DNA of 39,675 bases from positions 1-39,675 of the forward strand of contig JAFLKR010000067.1 in the NCBI GenBank assembly GCA_019163135.1, given 5' to 3'. The notes below the pieces were generated by a model that had not been told where the DNA came from, ran no database searches, and was given only the letters and a program-made list of their open reading frames with translations. The DNA is from Desulfobulbaceae bacterium (lineage in GTDB: Bacteria; Desulfobacterota; Desulfobulbia; Desulfobulbales; Desulfobulbaceae). Positions 32,648 through 39,675 of the stretch are shown in pieces. The first letter of the stretch is position 1. Every line of letters starts with the position of its first letter. Made by a program: the position numbers and the translations under genes.

Positions 32648-33508
32648 TCAGAACTCCAGCGCAATGCTGCTGTAGCGAGGATCATTAAAGGTCTCGTCGA
32701 CAGCCTTCTGGAATGGTGTGTAGGGGACGCCAAAAATGCCGGGCCAATCAATCACTTCAAACTCGTCTTTGGTGCTGAGTGCGGCCAGTTGCTGGGTGGT
32801 GAACGGCGGATTTTTATCGAACAAAGCCCATGTCCAAAGCAGTAGGTAGAACAGGTTGTAAGGGATGCGCACGATAGGGGTGCGGGATTGAGTTGCCTGT
32901 TTGATCGCGCGAATGATGTCAATGTAATCGACCTTTTCGTGGCCGGAAATATTGTAGACTCCGTCGCACACACGGTTTTCGATACAGCTGATGATTATCT
33001 CGCAGAAATCTCCGACATAGAGCGGTTGGCGCATATAGCGCCCAAGACCGGGGATCGGGAAAATCGGCACCTTCTGCATGAAACGTGAAAGCCAACCGAG
33101 GTGTTTGCGGTCAAACCATCTGGTGTAAAAGTCATCGGCAGCAGACTCAATCACTGATGAGCTTATATGCACCAGATACGGTACTTTGTTGGCCTTAATA
33201 GCGTCAAGAATCAGCTGCGTTGAATTGAGGTTATTACGTACAAATTCTTGATAATAATTGCCGCCGATTTGAGCTTGCAACATTACTACAACCTCTGCGC
33301 CGTCAAAATGACGCAGCCAATCACCGGGTTCAGCTAGGTCGGCGAACTCTACAGTGATGTCTGGTTGGACTTTTTTGAGGACAGCGAGATTAGCCCGATG
33401 TTTGTCGAGCACCACGATATTAGAGTAGCCTTGGGTTCTAAAGCGGGCGATGAGATTTTGTCCAACCAATCCTGCGCCGCCCGGCAAAATGATTTTATTT
33501 TCATTCAT
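32648..33508 (-). CDS. NAD-dependent epimerase/dehydratase-like SDR
   Basis: This 286-residue extended SDR has ILPGGAGLVGQNLIARF (NAD site), VVLDKHRANL and LVHISSSVIES. YTRWFDRK stands where YxxxK is expected (Tyr-x3-Phe with Lys displaced), so catalysis is uncertain. VYNISGHEKVDYIDIIRAI is typical of sugar epimerases. ATG 33508 overlaps the stop of the membrane protein upstream by eight bases. It may supply a nucleotide sugar or act with the next flavoprotein. Confidence 0.83.
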   Translation of the reverse strand: MNENKIILPGGAGLVGQNLIARFRTQGYSNIVVLDKHRANLAVLKKVQPDITVEFADLAEPGDWLRHFDGAEVVVMLQAQIGGNYYQEFVRNNLNSTQLILDAIKANKVPYLVHISSSVIESAADDFYTRWFDRKHLGWLSRFMQKVPIFPIPGLGRYMRQPLYVGDFCEIIISCIENRVCDGVYNISGHEKVDYIDIIRAIKQATQSRTPIVRIPYNLFYLLLWTWALFDKNPPFTTQQLAALSTKDEFEVIDWPGIFGVPYTPFQKAVDETFNDPRYSSIALEF

Positions 33509-35891
33509 GAGATGTGGCCCCATTAAAATGCCCGATGGTTTTGGGTTGTGGGCAGAGTTTGATATGATCATCTTCCGTATAAGCTAAACTTAGAGTATAG
33601 GTACCACGAATCGTAGACACATCAGCCGTACATGCAAAACCAGAAGATGCAAGTGTTGGATTCTTGAAGTACGCACTTATATCAGGCCTGGTTGTATGCC
33701 GAGTATTTAAAAAGATATTATTTCCATCGTTAGCGCTCAACACTAAAATAACAGAATCAGGAAGTATGCTTTTGTCGACCGACTTCGCTAGCCACCCATG
33801 AACATTTAGCAAGGTTGACGCGGAAAATTCTGAAGGAGCTGGCGAGAATCCATTAACAGAATCTATGCTGCCTTCGCACTTTTCAGTAACAGATTTTTTC
33901 TTATTTTCAGGATTGTCTAAAGCTATATCAAGTTTGACTAGCTTTGAAACATCAATTTGAGATCGTGCCGGTGTTGATATTTTTTTAAATGTTACCTCGT
34001 AATTGTTGCGCCATTGCCTTTTGTCACTTACTGGTGCAATGGAGATAGATTTAACTTTTTTTCGTGGTAAAGAATCTATGCCATTGTAAAGTGATTCAAA
34101 TTCAGCCGTATTCTCAATCAATGGGGAGATCAGAAACCCAGATTTTGCCATTCCAGGGATTATTCGGTAGGTCTTTGTTGTACCGTCCTCAAGATTGATG
34201 GAAATTTGTAACTGACTAGGTTTGTAGAAAATCTCCACCAACTTTCCTATCACGCTTTTTTTGATGGATATCTCGGTAAATATAGGATCGGGTTCGCTTG
34301 GGATAGATACTGCATCACCAAAAGAATATGATCCATTGCTTATAACAGTCTCTTCTTGAACCTTAACTGAGGATTGTTTTTTATGCAGATATAAAAAACC
34401 ATTTTCTAGAACACTCGGTTGATAATAGGTTAGAAGGACCGGCCAGCTGGCACCATCTTCAATCGATGGAATTCGTCCATCAATAGGTTCTACTCTGAAA
34501 ATAATAGAATCTGGCGCCTTGTCGCTTAATAAGTGTTTTCTGTTTATGAGTGCCAAAGAGGGTGTGTAGGCAGAGTAACTTTGCAATATTGGGCGTGGAT
34601 TCCAATTATTTCCAGATGCAATCAGATAAGACTGGTTGTATGAATAAATATCAGTAGATCCTTTAAATAATGGAAATTTAGCTTTGTCGCTAAGGCGGTT
34701 GATTGAATTATTGAAATCTGTTTCAAGCCATTTGTTTACATAGAGCCGATTTTTCAATCCATTCCATGCATAAGAGTAGGTTGATTGAATATTGCGCGAA
34801 ATACTCTCTGGTGATGTCTTGAAATAGTGGCTATCGATGTACATCCAAGCCAAAAAAGAAAAAAATAGGATAATAGGTGTTTGTCGTGAATAAAAAACAA
34901 TAGCGAAAAGAAGTGACGCTATTAGAATTGATGTGCCAGGCAGGATTGCATGGCCATCATGTCTAACAAATCCGCCTTTGAATGATAGGAATAAATAGAC
35001 AATAAAAACCAATGATATAAAAATTCTTGATTTTATTTCAATACGATCAGATCGGAAAATAGCAATTATCAAAAAAAATGCAGCAACAAGGTAGAAACCA
35101 ATTTCACGCCTAATACCACTTGTTGCCATAGCTTCTGTATAACCGGAAACTATCGGAGACATAGAAATAAAATATGAGGTCAAATCAGATGCTGATTGGC
35201 CTGATGCAATCCAGAAAAAGAAAATGGACGCAATCGGGGAAGCAACAACAGCAATGGCCTGTCTTCGTCTCCTGCTAGTTACAAAAAAAACAGCAGAAAG
35301 TATTGCTATAGTCGAGCACAGAATTAGGAATGACCCCTTTATTAAGGGGTACAGCCCAAACGGGAGGAATAGAATTATTGTTAACGCCAGCGCCGAATTA
35401 GTACTTAATGCTACCTCCTCATGCGCATTGACCGATTGATAACAGAAGAGCCCGACGAGTAGAGGATACGAGAAAAATAGAGGGTCAGGTCTATACATTA
35501 AGCCAGCTAAGGTCACCAATAAGGCTGCCACCTGGTACCATCTGCTGTGTCGAGTTACAAAAAATATCGCAAGCCCATATGATAATCCCAAGTATAACGA
35601 GCCAGCCAGCATGAGTTGATCGGTTGCAGGGTGATAAGTTTTTGTATAAATTGATGCATATGGACCCAATGTAAAAACTAAATCGCGCCCAAAGGCTAAT
35701 CCCTGAGCGACAGCTTGATTCATCCCAAAGACCCAAGATGGATCTAGGCCTTCTCTAGGCATTATCGGTGAAAATGGCACAAATGTGCAGATTGCTGTGA
35801 TGAACAGCAAGGCCTGTAACACCAATTTGGATGACGAGTTGATCAAGTCTGTTTTTGGAGCCATCCCGGAAGATAATTTGTTTGTAGTCAT
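33501..35891 (-). CDS. Large multi-helix membrane protein, GT-C-like, candidate arabinofuranosyltransferase
   Basis: This 796-residue protein has about eleven predicted membrane helices in its first 380 residues. A large hydrophilic, probably periplasmic, C-terminal region of about 420 residues follows. The first outside loop reads MPREGLDPSWVFGMNQAVAQ, with an acidic residue where GT-C enzymes keep their catalytic Asp/Glu. This layout fits a transferase using polyprenyl-phosphate sugars. It stands beside the arabinofuranose-donor genes, so D-Araf transfer to a glycan or protein is a reasonable guess; I recognise no closer family. The start is ATG 35891; a TTG at 35903 is possible. Codon use is markedly AT-rich compared with the rest of the window, suggesting transfer. 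Confidence 0.75.
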   Translation of the reverse strand: MTTNKLSSGMAPKTDLINSSSKLVLQALLFITAICTFVPFSPIMPREGLDPSWVFGMNQAVAQGLAFGRDLVFTLGPYASIYTKTYHPATDQLMLAGSLYLGLSYGLAIFFVTRHSRWYQVAALLVTLAGLMYRPDPLFFSYPLLVGLFCYQSVNAHEEVALSTNSALALTIILFLPFGLYPLIKGSFLILCSTIAILSAVFFVTSRRRRQAIAVVASPIASIFFFWIASGQSASDLTSYFISMSPIVSGYTEAMATSGIRREIGFYLVAAFFLIIAIFRSDRIEIKSRIFISLVFIVYLFLSFKGGFVRHDGHAILPGTSILIASLLFAIVFYSRQTPIILFFSFLAWMYIDSHYFKTSPESISRNIQSTYSYAWNGLKNRLYVNKWLETDFNNSINRLSDKAKFPLFKGSTDIYSYNQSYLIASGNNWNPRPILQSYSAYTPSLALINRKHLLSDKAPDSIIFRVEPIDGRIPSIEDGASWPVLLTYYQPSVLENGFLYLHKKQSSVKVQEETVISNGSYSFGDAVSIPSEPDPIFTEISIKKSVIGKLVEIFYKPSQLQISINLEDGTTKTYRIIPGMAKSGFLISPLIENTAEFESLYNGIDSLPRKKVKSISIAPVSDKRQWRNNYEVTFKKISTPARSQIDVSKLVKLDIALDNPENKKKSVTEKCEGSIDSVNGFSPAPSEFSASTLLNVHGWLAKSVDKSILPDSVILVLSANDGNNIFLNTRHTTRPDISAYFKNPTLASSGFACTADVSTIRGTYTLSLAYTEDDHIKLCPQPKTIGHFNGATSHE

Positions 35892-35990
35892 TCTATCTCG
35901 CAATTATTCTGTTGTTGTGCAAAATATATTCAATTAAAGTAAGGATCTTACCTTGAGGTACGCTCAATAATAGCGGTGCAAAGCAAAAAC

Positions 35991-37142
35991 TTACAGCACC
36001 GGCACGGTATTGCCAGAGTTATCTCGCTGGAAAATGTCCTCGCCATTTAATTCAATAGCCGTTACACGATACCCTGCGGAGCGCGCTAGTATGCAAAAAA
36101 CCCTCTCCCAAGCATGGGCAAGGGTGCTATCCTGTTGGCCTTCCTCAGGCTCAAAAGCCAACGCCGCCCCCTCTAAATTATTCACTGCTTTCAAGACCAT
36201 TGGAGTGAACCAGAACATTGTTCCCGCGAAGAAACTCAGTTCAGGAACATTATGTGGAGGGGGAACATCGGCACATTTGAGAATTTTAGCTACAGTATCA
36301 TGATTGCCGCCCCAGAAATCGGTGTGGCTTAGGAAAAAACGCCCTGGCCCAACAATGCCGACTTCTTTGCGGCGGAGCAATTCTAGTGTCCGCTGCACGA
36401 CAATCGAACTGCCGCACAGAGACCCGTAGAGCAGTTTGCGCCAATAAGCGCCCAGTTCGCTATAAGAACTTTTCTTCGAGTGTAGTTTTAGCACTGCTTC
36501 GTAACCTGCTAACATCCCTGTACGGCACAAAGCGAGAAACGGGCCAACATCCCGGCCCCTGTTCTCACAGAGCATAATGGTCACCGGTCTTCCGTAAGGC
36601 TCCAAGGCATTTAATATCTTACAGACGTCTGCCTCAAATGGTGTGGTGAGGTACAAGTCGAAGGGTTCTAGGATATTTTTGAGATATTCAAGTATTTCAC
36701 CGAGCAGGTCGAGGTAGTACAGGTGCACCACAACCGCAACCTTGGCCCCCTGTCGACGCGCTGCACTGGTCTCCACTATCCGGTAATCAAAATGCGATGC
36801 GTTTTTCGATTGCACCATCTGAGTGAGGCCATTGTCGCACTTCATGTAGCTATGTTTCGTGCGCTCAACAGAATACCTTGCTTCGGCTAAGAGCGAACTG
36901 TCGCAGGCAGACCAAATTTTTTGGAGAGGCAAGTTATGGGGATTGGAACGAAGCACTTCAGCTTTAACAAAACCGTATTGATGAGCCAAGGCATTGGCCC
37001 CCCAATGCGTCCAGTTCACCTCATGCAATTTCAACCAAGGTTGCAGCGTTAGCCATCCGTGCCATCCTATAGAGTGTGCAACAATTCTCATCCACGCTAT
37101 TGTCCCACGCCAACGCAAATAACGCTTTGGTACAAACAGCAC
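35991..37142 (-). CDS. RgpF-like protein, C-terminal part (rhamnan synthesis F), separated by a frameshift
   Basis: The 383-codon frame is a clear RgpF-family (rhamnan synthesis protein F) domain. WLKLHEVNWTHWGANALA and FVKAEVLRSNPHNL belong to the N-terminal/middle region. AVVVHLYYLDLLGEIL, RDVGPFLALCRTGML and LKLHSKKSSYSELGAYWRKLLYGSL are hallmarks. The apparent start GTG 37142 is not a true N-terminus. Coding resemblance extends 5' of it (LNKLDVLFVPKRY) to a TAA at about 37166. The upstream frame 37021-37677 encodes the missing N-terminal part. RgpF proteins act in rhamnose-glucose polysaccharide assembly. It stops 99 bp before the GT-C-like gene. Confidence 0.8.
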   Translation of the reverse strand: MLFVPKRYLRWRGTIAWMRIVAHSIGWHGWLTLQPWLKLHEVNWTHWGANALAHQYGFVKAEVLRSNPHNLPLQKIWSACDSSLLAEARYSVERTKHSYMKCDNGLTQMVQSKNASHFDYRIVETSAARRQGAKVAVVVHLYYLDLLGEILEYLKNILEPFDLYLTTPFEADVCKILNALEPYGRPVTIMLCENRGRDVGPFLALCRTGMLAGYEAVLKLHSKKSSYSELGAYWRKLLYGSLCGSSIVVQRTLELLRRKEVGIVGPGRFFLSHTDFWGGNHDTVAKILKCADVPPPHNVPELSFFAGTMFWFTPMVLKAVNNLEGAALAFEPEEGQQDSTLAHAWERVFCILARSAGYRVTAIELNGEDIFQRDNSGNTVPVL

Positions 37143-37677
37143 ATCTAATTTGTTGAGAGCTTATGGTATTGCCTAGTCCGATCTCGTAGGCCAACACGAC
37201 CTCAAACTTCGAGTTGACGGGCTGTACATTTGAAAAAAACCGCTGCAGCCAATACGGTGGAAGCTTTCTTAAGTCAAAATAAATCAGGTAGGACTGGATA
37301 TGCCATGCAAACTGTTTGGATGCGGTGACGCCGCGCACACCCGTGCTATGGTCTTCGGACGCCATGTCATTCAGTAGGGCAGCGAAGCGTTTGGCGTGAA
37401 ATAAGATTACGCTTGAATTTAGTAGAAACACGCCATCGACCGCACCATTACGTAACACACAGGTTAATCCTACGCGGTAACTGTAAAAGTCGTAACCAAT
37501 GTTGGGCCGTCGCACCAATTCTACGTGGCGAGGCGAAGCAGGCAAATTGCCTATCTCTGTCGATGTCGTGACAACGACCACCCTATCGACCAACCGCGAA
37601 ACAACGCTAAGCATCGCGAGAAAATTTTTATCCCATACGTTCTCAGGGTCGTAATGGGCAATTACAGCGGCTTTCAT
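37021..37677 (-). CDS. RgpF-like protein, N-terminal part, broken by a frameshift
   Basis: This frame of 218 codons starts MKAAVIAHYDPENVWDKNFL, as expected for the glycosyltransferase-like N-terminal domain of RgpF/SP_1767-type proteins. It has VVVVTTSTE, NIGYDFYSYRVGL and YLIYFDLRKLPPYWL. Resemblance stops near EIGLGNTISS. The last 40 or so residues overlap, in a different frame, the continuation encoded at 37142 and below, so they are frameshift nonsense. A one-base insertion or two-base deletion at about 37158-37168 would restore a single protein of about 560 residues. It begins 6 bp after the WbsX-like stop. Confidence 0.75.
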   Translation of the reverse strand: MKAAVIAHYDPENVWDKNFLAMLSVVSRLVDRVVVVTTSTEIGNLPASPRHVELVRRPNIGYDFYSYRVGLTCVLRNGAVDGVFLLNSSVILFHAKRFAALLNDMASEDHSTGVRGVTASKQFAWHIQSYLIYFDLRKLPPYWLQRFFSNVQPVNSKFEVVLAYEIGLGNTISSQQIRCAVCTKALFALAWDNSVDENCCTLYRMARMANAATLVEIA

Positions 37678-37683
37678 CTTGAG

Positions 37684-39144
37684 CTATCCCCGCAGTTTCA
37701 GATATATAACATAGATCAATTTTCCGCATTTATACAAGAATGGACGATTCCGGAGTTTGTAGGCTATTTTTTGTGCTAGTCCTCCTACGGGTTGTGTATT
37801 GATGAGTCGGTTGACAGTCTCATCGATTTGGCCTATTGAGGGATCTTGTTCCCCATTGCCTGACGTAACTGATAACGCTGTCATATACAACAGGTGTTGT
37901 TTCATCTTATGTAATGTCTCTTCCTCAGCCAAATAGTAGGCAGACTTTGTGACAGCTTCTAGATAAGCTAGTCCCCATTTCTCATCTGGCTCAAGATGGC
38001 AACCTTCTCCCCATTCATTCCACGCATTAACAAAAATGAAATTATCGTCCTTTTGAGCGATATTTTCTCTATTATAAGCACGAAGATATCTCAACCAATC
38101 ACCAAACAGTCCAGGGTTCGCTTTATGCACAATTGTTGGGTTGTCTTGCCTGCGAGCGGTGTTGTCCCAAGATGGAATAATGCCGCGGTACAATATAAAT
38201 TCAGGTACAGTGCGACCAGCACTCTGTGCTATTATTTTGGCGTAATCTAAAACCCCGCCATGGAAGTTGTCATTGGTAAAAGCCGGAACCTGATCCGGCA
38301 CATTTTGCGGACCGTTGAATTTGTGGGGTGGGAATTCAACTAAAGCGTCGGCTCCAACTTCCATCGGGGTGGAAATGTCGTAAAAGTCGACGACAGCAAT
38401 ATGCAGACCTTTGAAGCCTGCCTCTTTCACTGCCTTTCGCCAAAGGGTAAATACATTTTCAACGTTGGGGATTTCTTTTGCCCGGTAGACCACCAGCATC
38501 GGCTTGCCATCCACCCGAATATAACGGTGGTCACGAAAGTGAGGGAGCAGCGAGGTGATGAAGGTAAGGGCATCGGGCGATTCGTATTTTTGATGGAGCA
38601 GTATGTTTTTTGTATCACCGTCCCAAGTTCGAGTCCAATTTTCATTAGCCCAACACAAGCAGTAATTGATATCAATGTCAGAGGCGATAAAATTATCGAT
38701 AGGCTTTTCCAAGACCCTGTGCCCACTAAACCAATAATAGTAGAAGCAGAATCCATAGATTCCATAAAGCTTGGCCATCTCTGCCTGTTCGCGCATGACA
38801 TCAGGGTGCGAAAGGTCATAGAAGCCTAGCTCTCTTGGCAAATGCGGTTGGTAATGCTCACTAAAATTTGGTTTGGCCTTGACCACATTGGTCCACTCAG
38901 TAAAACCTGGACCCCACCATTCAGAGTTTTCGGATATTCTGTGATATTGAGGCAAGTAGAATGCAATCAGTTTCGATTCATCATGGATTTTGATTGCGTT
39001 TGCAGGGTCGACCTGCAGACCTGATAAAACACTAAATGCCGCGTCTTCCTGAAGCCCATAATCAGTGTTATTTTGGTGCGAAAAATGAGAGATAGAAGCC
39101 TGTTCTGCGGGTTCTACCTTGGAGTTAGAATTTTTTTCAATCAT
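37684..39144 (-). CDS. WbsX-like / GH99-like glycan-locus protein
   Basis: This 486-residue protein carries the WbsX domain (glycosyltransferase WbsX, GH99-like TIM barrel) at about residues 55-410. Motifs are IAFYLPQYHRISENSEWWG, GFTEWTNVVKAKPNF, YGIYGFCFYYYWFSGHRVLEKPI, CWANENWTRTWDG and FVNAWNEWGEGCHLEPD. Acidic residues typical of the family are present. These proteins are common in O-antigen and capsule loci, often next to RgpF, and may be transferases or hydrolases. The N-terminal 50 residues are charged and low-complexity. It has no signal peptide. There is a 223-bp gap to the upstream gene. Confidence 0.88.
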   Translation of the reverse strand: MIEKNSNSKVEPAEQASISHFSHQNNTDYGLQEDAAFSVLSGLQVDPANAIKIHDESKLIAFYLPQYHRISENSEWWGPGFTEWTNVVKAKPNFSEHYQPHLPRELGFYDLSHPDVMREQAEMAKLYGIYGFCFYYYWFSGHRVLEKPIDNFIASDIDINYCLCWANENWTRTWDGDTKNILLHQKYESPDALTFITSLLPHFRDHRYIRVDGKPMLVVYRAKEIPNVENVFTLWRKAVKEAGFKGLHIAVVDFYDISTPMEVGADALVEFPPHKFNGPQNVPDQVPAFTNDNFHGGVLDYAKIIAQSAGRTVPEFILYRGIIPSWDNTARRQDNPTIVHKANPGLFGDWLRYLRAYNRENIAQKDDNFIFVNAWNEWGEGCHLEPDEKWGLAYLEAVTKSAYYLAEEETLHKMKQHLLYMTALSVTSGNGEQDPSIGQIDETVNRLINTQPVGGLAQKIAYKLRNRPFLYKCGKLIYVIYLKLRG

Positions 39145-39367
39145 AGATCGTCTGCTATCATTTTTTTTTTGATTAACCTCAAACTTCAGCCACTAAACAA
39201 AGAAGGACCACAATATTTTGTAATATAAGCAAGTTGGTAGGTTGATTCTAGAAAAATTCATTGCAAAAGCATGCCTAGACCTGACATTTGGAATTAACTG
39301 TCAGGTCAGTTCATCACAAGGTTGCCTCTCTGAATTATCTGAGCTTCAGCTGGTAACCAGATGAAAA
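39145..39367. other. 223-bp AT-rich spacer between glycan genes
   Basis: The only large gap within the leftward locus. It contains a run of ten T (39151-39160) close to the WbsX-like start and the inverted repeat at 39278-39307. I see no coding frame and no clear promoter. Confidence 0.5.
39278..39307 (-). terminator. Possible terminator or leader hairpin after the right-edge gene
   Basis: GACCTGACA (39278-39286) pairs perfectly with TGTCAGGTC (39299-39307) around a 12-base loop. It is about 60 bp past the stop of the right-edge gene. No immediate T-run follows on the bottom strand, so it may instead mark an mRNA end or a regulatory hairpin. Confidence 0.4.
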
Positions 39368-39675
39368 TTATACGAAAATTTTTCGCAGTAAACTAATTGC
39401 AGAACGCAGGGGGGCCGTTATACACCAGCTTTTTGAACTGAGTATCTCGTCTACGAGTCGAGCTTGCAAGGCAATCTCAGTATCCCGTTCATCGAGGGCT
39501 TGATTGAGAATGTTGATTTGGCCATCCCGTTCATCGAGGGCTTGATTGAGAATGTTGATTTGGCCATCCCGTTCATCTAGGGCTTGATTGAGAATGTTGA
39601 TTTGGCCATCCCGTTCATCGAGGGCTTGATTGAGAATGTTGATTTGGCCATCCCGTTCATCGAGGGCTTGATTGA
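39368..39675 (-). CDS. C-terminal coiled-coil end of a glycan-locus protein (partial)
   Basis: The bottom-strand frame is open from the right edge to TAA at 39368-39370. It encodes at least four copies of the 14-residue repeat NQALDERDGQINIL, two heptads each, so a coiled coil. The tail is TEIALQARLVDEILSSKSW and CITAPLRSAISLLRKIFV. A final SW-x-ITAPLR-type motif is common at the C-terminus of glycosyltransferases and methyltransferases of polysaccharide loci. The catalytic part lies outside the window, so no function is claimed. It would be the first gene here of the leftward run. Confidence 0.75.
   Translation of the reverse strand, partial: NQALDERDGQINILNQALDERDGQINILNQALDERDGQINILNQALDERDGQINILNQALDERDTEIALQARLVDEILSSKSWCITAPLRSAISLLRKIFV
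39482..39675 (-). repeat. 42-bp tandem repeats in the right-edge coding frame
   Basis: Units begin at 39482, 39524, 39566, 39608 and 39650; the last is cut by the edge. They are identical apart from one base near 39579, which is synonymous (CTC versus CTA), and the diverged outer end of the first unit. The period is 14 codons, so copy-number change keeps the frame. Confidence 0.95.

Noticed and set aside
39151..39160. Ten-T run as an intrinsic terminator
   Set aside because: No hairpin immediately precedes it on either strand; the nearest inverted repeat is over 100 bp away.
39482..39675. Regular direct repeats resembling a CRISPR array
   Set aside because: There are no spacers: units are adjacent with an exact 42-bp period and encode a continuous heptad-repeat protein frame.
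1..39675. tRNA, rRNA, insertion sequences or phage attachment sites
   Set aside because: I looked in the intergenic spaces and saw no tRNA-like cloverleaf, no transposase-like frame and no terminal inverted repeats with target duplications.

Overview
The window looks like chromosomal DNA of a Gram-negative, obligately complex-envelope bacterium. It carries LPS export genes (lptA, lptB), sigma-54 with a nitrogen-PTS EIIA, class II DAHP synthase, and an arginine/lysine biosynthesis run (argB-argD-mntP-argF-argG-argH-lipoprotein-dapF-dapA-dapB-folK). This gene order, together with a TalC-type transaldolase and a CpxR/CpxA-like pair, suggests a deltaproteobacterial lineage (Desulfobacterota, perhaps Desulfobulbales). 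That placement is inferred from gene content; no rRNA or other marker is present.

Region 1 (1-3062): a CpxRA-like two-component system is transcribed leftwards, with the kinase cut by the window edge. Divergent from it is a six-EF-hand protein built from three 80-residue modules, two of them almost identical in DNA. A TTTAC-N5-TTTAC site lies between them. Region 2 (3063-9646): prmA; an isolated HsdR_N-domain protein; class II DAHP synthase; and the leftward operon lptA-lptB-rpoN-ptsN. Region 3 (9647-20763): rightward amino-acid biosynthesis genes, many joined by ATGA overlaps, with mntP inserted between argD and argF, an LptM-like/FnIII lipoprotein before dapF, and a foldable leader before dapA. 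Region 4 (20764-23138): a small membrane YHS/TRASH-like protein, a transaldolase, a lytic transglycosylase and pgsA.

Region 5 (23209 to the end): a leftward surface-polysaccharide locus of about 16 kb with tightly packed genes. Base composition becomes AT-rich towards the right, most clearly at 33.5-35.9 kb. Its core is a UbiA prenyltransferase, a divergent PAP2 phosphatase, a DprE1-type FAD oxidase and a DprE2-type reductase. These match, step for step, the mycobacterial route to polyprenyl-phosphoryl-D-arabinofuranose. A GtrA-type flippase candidate and a large GT-C-like membrane protein of about 796 residues complete a plausible system for making, flipping and transferring D-arabinofuranose at the cell surface. 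Around it are two GT2 glycosyltransferases, a PglC-like sugar-phosphate transferase, SDR/epimerase proteins, an amine-oxidase-type flavoprotein, a methyltransferase, a WbsX-like protein and an RgpF-like gene that appears frameshifted. A truncated epimerase remnant and 42-bp coiled-coil repeats at the right edge are signs of gene turnover.

The arabinofuranose-donor cluster is the main point of interest. Its DprE1-like enzyme has Ala where M. tuberculosis DprE1 has Cys387, the residue covalently modified by benzothiazinones.
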